Positions 5,406-6,964 of a DNA stretch of 6,964 bases are shown one piece after another. Numbering within the stretch: position 1 is the stretch's first letter; each line of letters starts with the position of its first letter. Below the pieces are notes generated by a model. That model did not search any database. It saw nothing but the letters and a program-made list of their open reading frames with translations, and was not told the DNA's origin. The translations under genes and the position numbers were made by a program. Origin of the DNA: an uncultured Oscillospiraceae bacterium (GTDB lineage: Bacteria > Bacillota > Clostridia > Oscillospirales > Ruminococcaceae); contig CATXYA010000079.1 in the NCBI GenBank assembly GCA_958403605.1, forward strand, positions 1 to 6,964. Reading direction: 5' to 3'.

Positions 5406-6812
5406 ATGAAAAAGTCAGCACGGTTTTTGGCTCTGGGTTTGACGCTCGCCTTGTCGGTGAGTGTGCTGTCCGCCTGCGGCGGATCGACAAGCTCTTCCGC
5501 CGCCCCGGCAGCTTCCGGCTCCGCGGCATCCGCGTCCACCGGGGAGCAGGTGGACATCACGTTCTGGACCCACTATGTCGACGATTTTGCCTTTACCGAG
5601 AAAAAGGTGGAGGACTTCAACAACGAGTACGCCGGCAAGATCCACGTGGACATGAAAAAAGTTTCGGACGACTACAACAACGTGTTGCTGCTGGCGCTGA
5701 AAAACGGCACCGGCCCCGACATCTACGCCGACGGCATCGAGCTCAAGCAGCTGGTGGACCAGAACTACGCCGCCCCGCTGAATGATTTGATGAGCGACGA
5801 GATGCTGGCCCGCGTCGAGGACAAAAAGGCGGTCGGCAACAACTGCCTGAACGGCAACTGGTATTCGCTGCCCTTCCGCGGCTACAACTTCCGCCTGGCG
5901 TGGAACAAGGACCTGTTCGAGGCCGCGGGGCTGGACCCCGAATCCCCGCCCACCACGTATGAAGAGGTGATCGCGGCGGCCAAGGCCATCACCGAGTACG
6001 GCAAGACCCAGAACCCGCAGAAATTCGGTTTCATGCTGCCCACCGGTGAGGATTGGATCTGGTGGATCTACGGCGAGCAGATGGCCCGTGTCAACGGCGA
6101 CAGCTACTATGACTACACCACCGGCCAATACAACTGGAGCGCGCTCAAGCCCGTGATGGAGCTGTATCTGCAGCTGCAGAAGGACGGCAGCCTGTTCCCC
6201 GGCGGCACCACCATGCAGAACGACCCCGCCCGCGCCCAGTTCTCCGCCGGCAATGTGGGCATGATCCTGGCGGCCTCCTGGGACATCGGCGTGTTCAACG
6301 ACCAGTTCCCCGCCCAGTGCGATTGGGACGTGACCACCCTGCCCAACACCGACGGCGAGCTTCACGGCTATTCTCAGCTGGACTGCGGCAGCTATCTGCT
6401 GATCAACGGCGCCAGCGACGCGGCCAAACAGCAGGCGGCCATGACCTTCTATGAGTACCTGCTGAACGAGGACACCCTGGTGGAGTACTATGAGGGCGGC
6501 TACGGCATCCCCGTGTACGACGGCATTGCCGACAAGGTCACCAAAATGCCCGACAAGCCCGGCTTTGCAGGCTTTGCCGACATCAGCAAGGACCGTGTGT
6601 ACCCCTATGAGACCCCGGTGCAGGTAGAGGGCGATGGCTTCGGCAAGGTGATGAACGATATCCTTAACGGCACCGTCGAGTTGGACGCCGCCTTTGCCGA
6701 TCTGGATGCGCGTTACAACGCGGCCATCGAGAAGGGCCAAAAAGAAGGCGAATTCGACATCAAAGATTATATGGTGGAAAACTACTCTACGCTGAATCCC
6801 TCCGGCGAATAA
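5406..6812 (+). CDS. ABC transporter family 1 extracellular sugar-binding lipoprotein
   Basis: This 468-residue lipoprotein should be anchored outside the membrane and deliver a sugar ligand to an ABC importer. The N-terminus is a lipoprotein signal: MKKSAR, a hydrophobic stretch (residues 7-20), then lipobox L21-S22-A23-C24 with C24 as the lipidated residue. A Ser/Ala-rich linker (about 27-45) precedes the mature domain. The fold region starts with VDITFWTHYVDD and contains NGTGPDIYADG, GNWYSLPFRGYNFRLAWNKDLFEAAGLDP and SAGNVGMILAASWDIG, all typical of SBP_bac_1-type proteins that bind oligo- or monosaccharides. Length is normal for the family. The aromatic-rich stretch DWIWWIYGEQ is a plausible part of a sugar-stacking site, though the ligand cannot be named. 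The gene has its own promoter and operator-like dyads, a consensus ribosome binding site, and an intrinsic terminator 16 nt after its stop. Codons favour GGC, AAC and GAC more uniformly than the upstream genes, fitting high expression. Confidence 0.93.
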   Translation: MKKSARFLALGLTLALSVSVLSACGGSTSSSAAPAASGSAASASTGEQVDITFWTHYVDDFAFTEKKVEDFNNEYAGKIHVDMKKVSDDYNNVLLLALKNGTGPDIYADGIELKQLVDQNYAAPLNDLMSDEMLARVEDKKAVGNNCLNGNWYSLPFRGYNFRLAWNKDLFEAAGLDPESPPTTYEEVIAAAKAITEYGKTQNPQKFGFMLPTGEDWIWWIYGEQMARVNGDSYYDYTTGQYNWSALKPVMELYLQLQKDGSLFPGGTTMQNDPARAQFSAGNVGMILAASWDIGVFNDQFPAQCDWDVTTLPNTDGELHGYSQLDCGSYLLINGASDAAKQQAAMTFYEYLLNEDTLVEYYEGGYGIPVYDGIADKVTKMPDKPGFAGFADISKDRVYPYETPVQVEGDGFGKVMNDILNGTVELDAAFADLDARYNAAIEKGQKEGEFDIKDYMVENYSTLNPSGE

Positions 6813-6828
6813 AGGGCAAGGGTAGCTT

Positions 6829-6864
6829 CCGGGGGCCTCGGTGGATCGGGGCCCCCGGTTTTTT
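6829..6864 (+). terminator. Strong intrinsic terminator after the solute-binding protein gene
   Basis: CCGGGGGCC (6829-6837) pairs perfectly with GGCCCCCGG (6850-6858). Four more inner pairs, two of them G-U, close on a TGGA loop, and a run of six T follows (6859-6864). This is a textbook rho-independent terminator. Between a binding-protein gene and a probable permease gene it would raise binding protein over membrane components if partly read through. Confidence 0.9.
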
Positions 6865-6880
6865 ATCTTCATCACAGATC

Positions 6881-6904
6881 AAACATAGCCGCAGGCTGTT
6901 TTTT
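6881..6904 (+). terminator. Weak second hairpin with T-run in the gap before the next gene
   Basis: AGCC (6887-6890) pairs with GGCT (6894-6897) across GCA, and AAAC (6881-6884) can pair with GTTT (6898-6901) past a 2-nt bulge. T residues run to 6904. It could be a backup terminator or an attenuator but is far weaker than the preceding one. Confidence 0.25.
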
Positions 6905-6928
6905 CACAAAGGAAAGGCGGGAAGTACA

Positions 6929-6964
6929 TTGAGTGAGATCGTCCGCGAGGCAAAGCGCCGCATC
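6929..6964 (+). CDS. Start of the next gene, probably an ABC sugar permease (3' end outside window)
   Basis: A TTG start at 6929 opens a frame running to the window edge, MSEIVREAKRRI. AGGCGG (6915-6920), one base from AGGAGG, sits 8 nt before it. A short, basic N-terminus (R6, K9, R10, R11) is common before the first helix of MalF-type permeases, and permease genes normally follow the binding-protein gene. Only 12 codons are visible, so the function rests on position. A GTG at 6933 in another frame is the alternative but gives a less convincing peptide. I see no clear promoter between the terminator and this start, which suggests expression by read-through. Confidence 0.45.
   Translation, partial: MSEIVREAKRRI

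Noticed and set aside
5415..6875. A 486-codon minus-strand frame opposite the solute-binding protein
   Set aside because: It runs through the terminator stem at its start and has a Val/Gly/His-rich translation without motifs. The opposite strand has a lipobox and SBP motifs.

Overview
The window looks like a carbohydrate-utilisation locus from a GC-rich Firmicute, most likely a gut Clostridia lineage of the Oscillospiraceae/Ruminococcaceae type. This is inferred from strong AGGAGG-type ribosome binding sites, a Gram-positive lipoprotein signal on an ABC sugar-binding protein, a TTG start, GC-rich codons and an AT-rich promoter island. No species-level marker is present. All recognisable genes are on the + strand.

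Positions 2-5249 form a tightly packed four-gene run: the 3' end of a PfkB/ribokinase-family sugar kinase, a metal-dependent amidohydrolase of the amidohydro_2 type, a ten-helix EamA/DMT-family transporter, and a 986-residue cytoplasmic GH31 glycosidase with a long C-terminal extension. The gaps are 33 nt, an 8-nt overlap and 6 nt, so the genes are probably co-transcribed from a promoter upstream of the window.

Positions 5250-5405 are the only sizeable regulatory gap. It holds an inverted repeat just after the GH31 stop, a near-consensus sigma-A promoter (TTGAAA, 17 nt, TATATT), a dyad covering the -10 box, a LacI/CcpA-like operator just downstream of the predicted start site, and a 5' leader with competing small hairpins ahead of the ribosome binding site. 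From here a family 1 solute-binding lipoprotein (5406-6812) is expressed. It is followed by a strong intrinsic terminator and then by the first codons of another gene, probably an ABC sugar permease starting at a TTG.

Working model (inference): the lipoprotein captures an oligosaccharide or glycoside, the ABC permeases outside the window import it, the intracellular GH31 enzyme releases an alpha-linked sugar, and the kinase phosphorylates a released sugar. The amidohydrolase and DMT transporter are the unexplained part. They could process and move an aglycone or sugar derivative such as a lactone or amide, which would suggest a substrate that is not a plain oligosaccharide. I see no CRISPR array, RNA gene, insertion sequence or attachment site.
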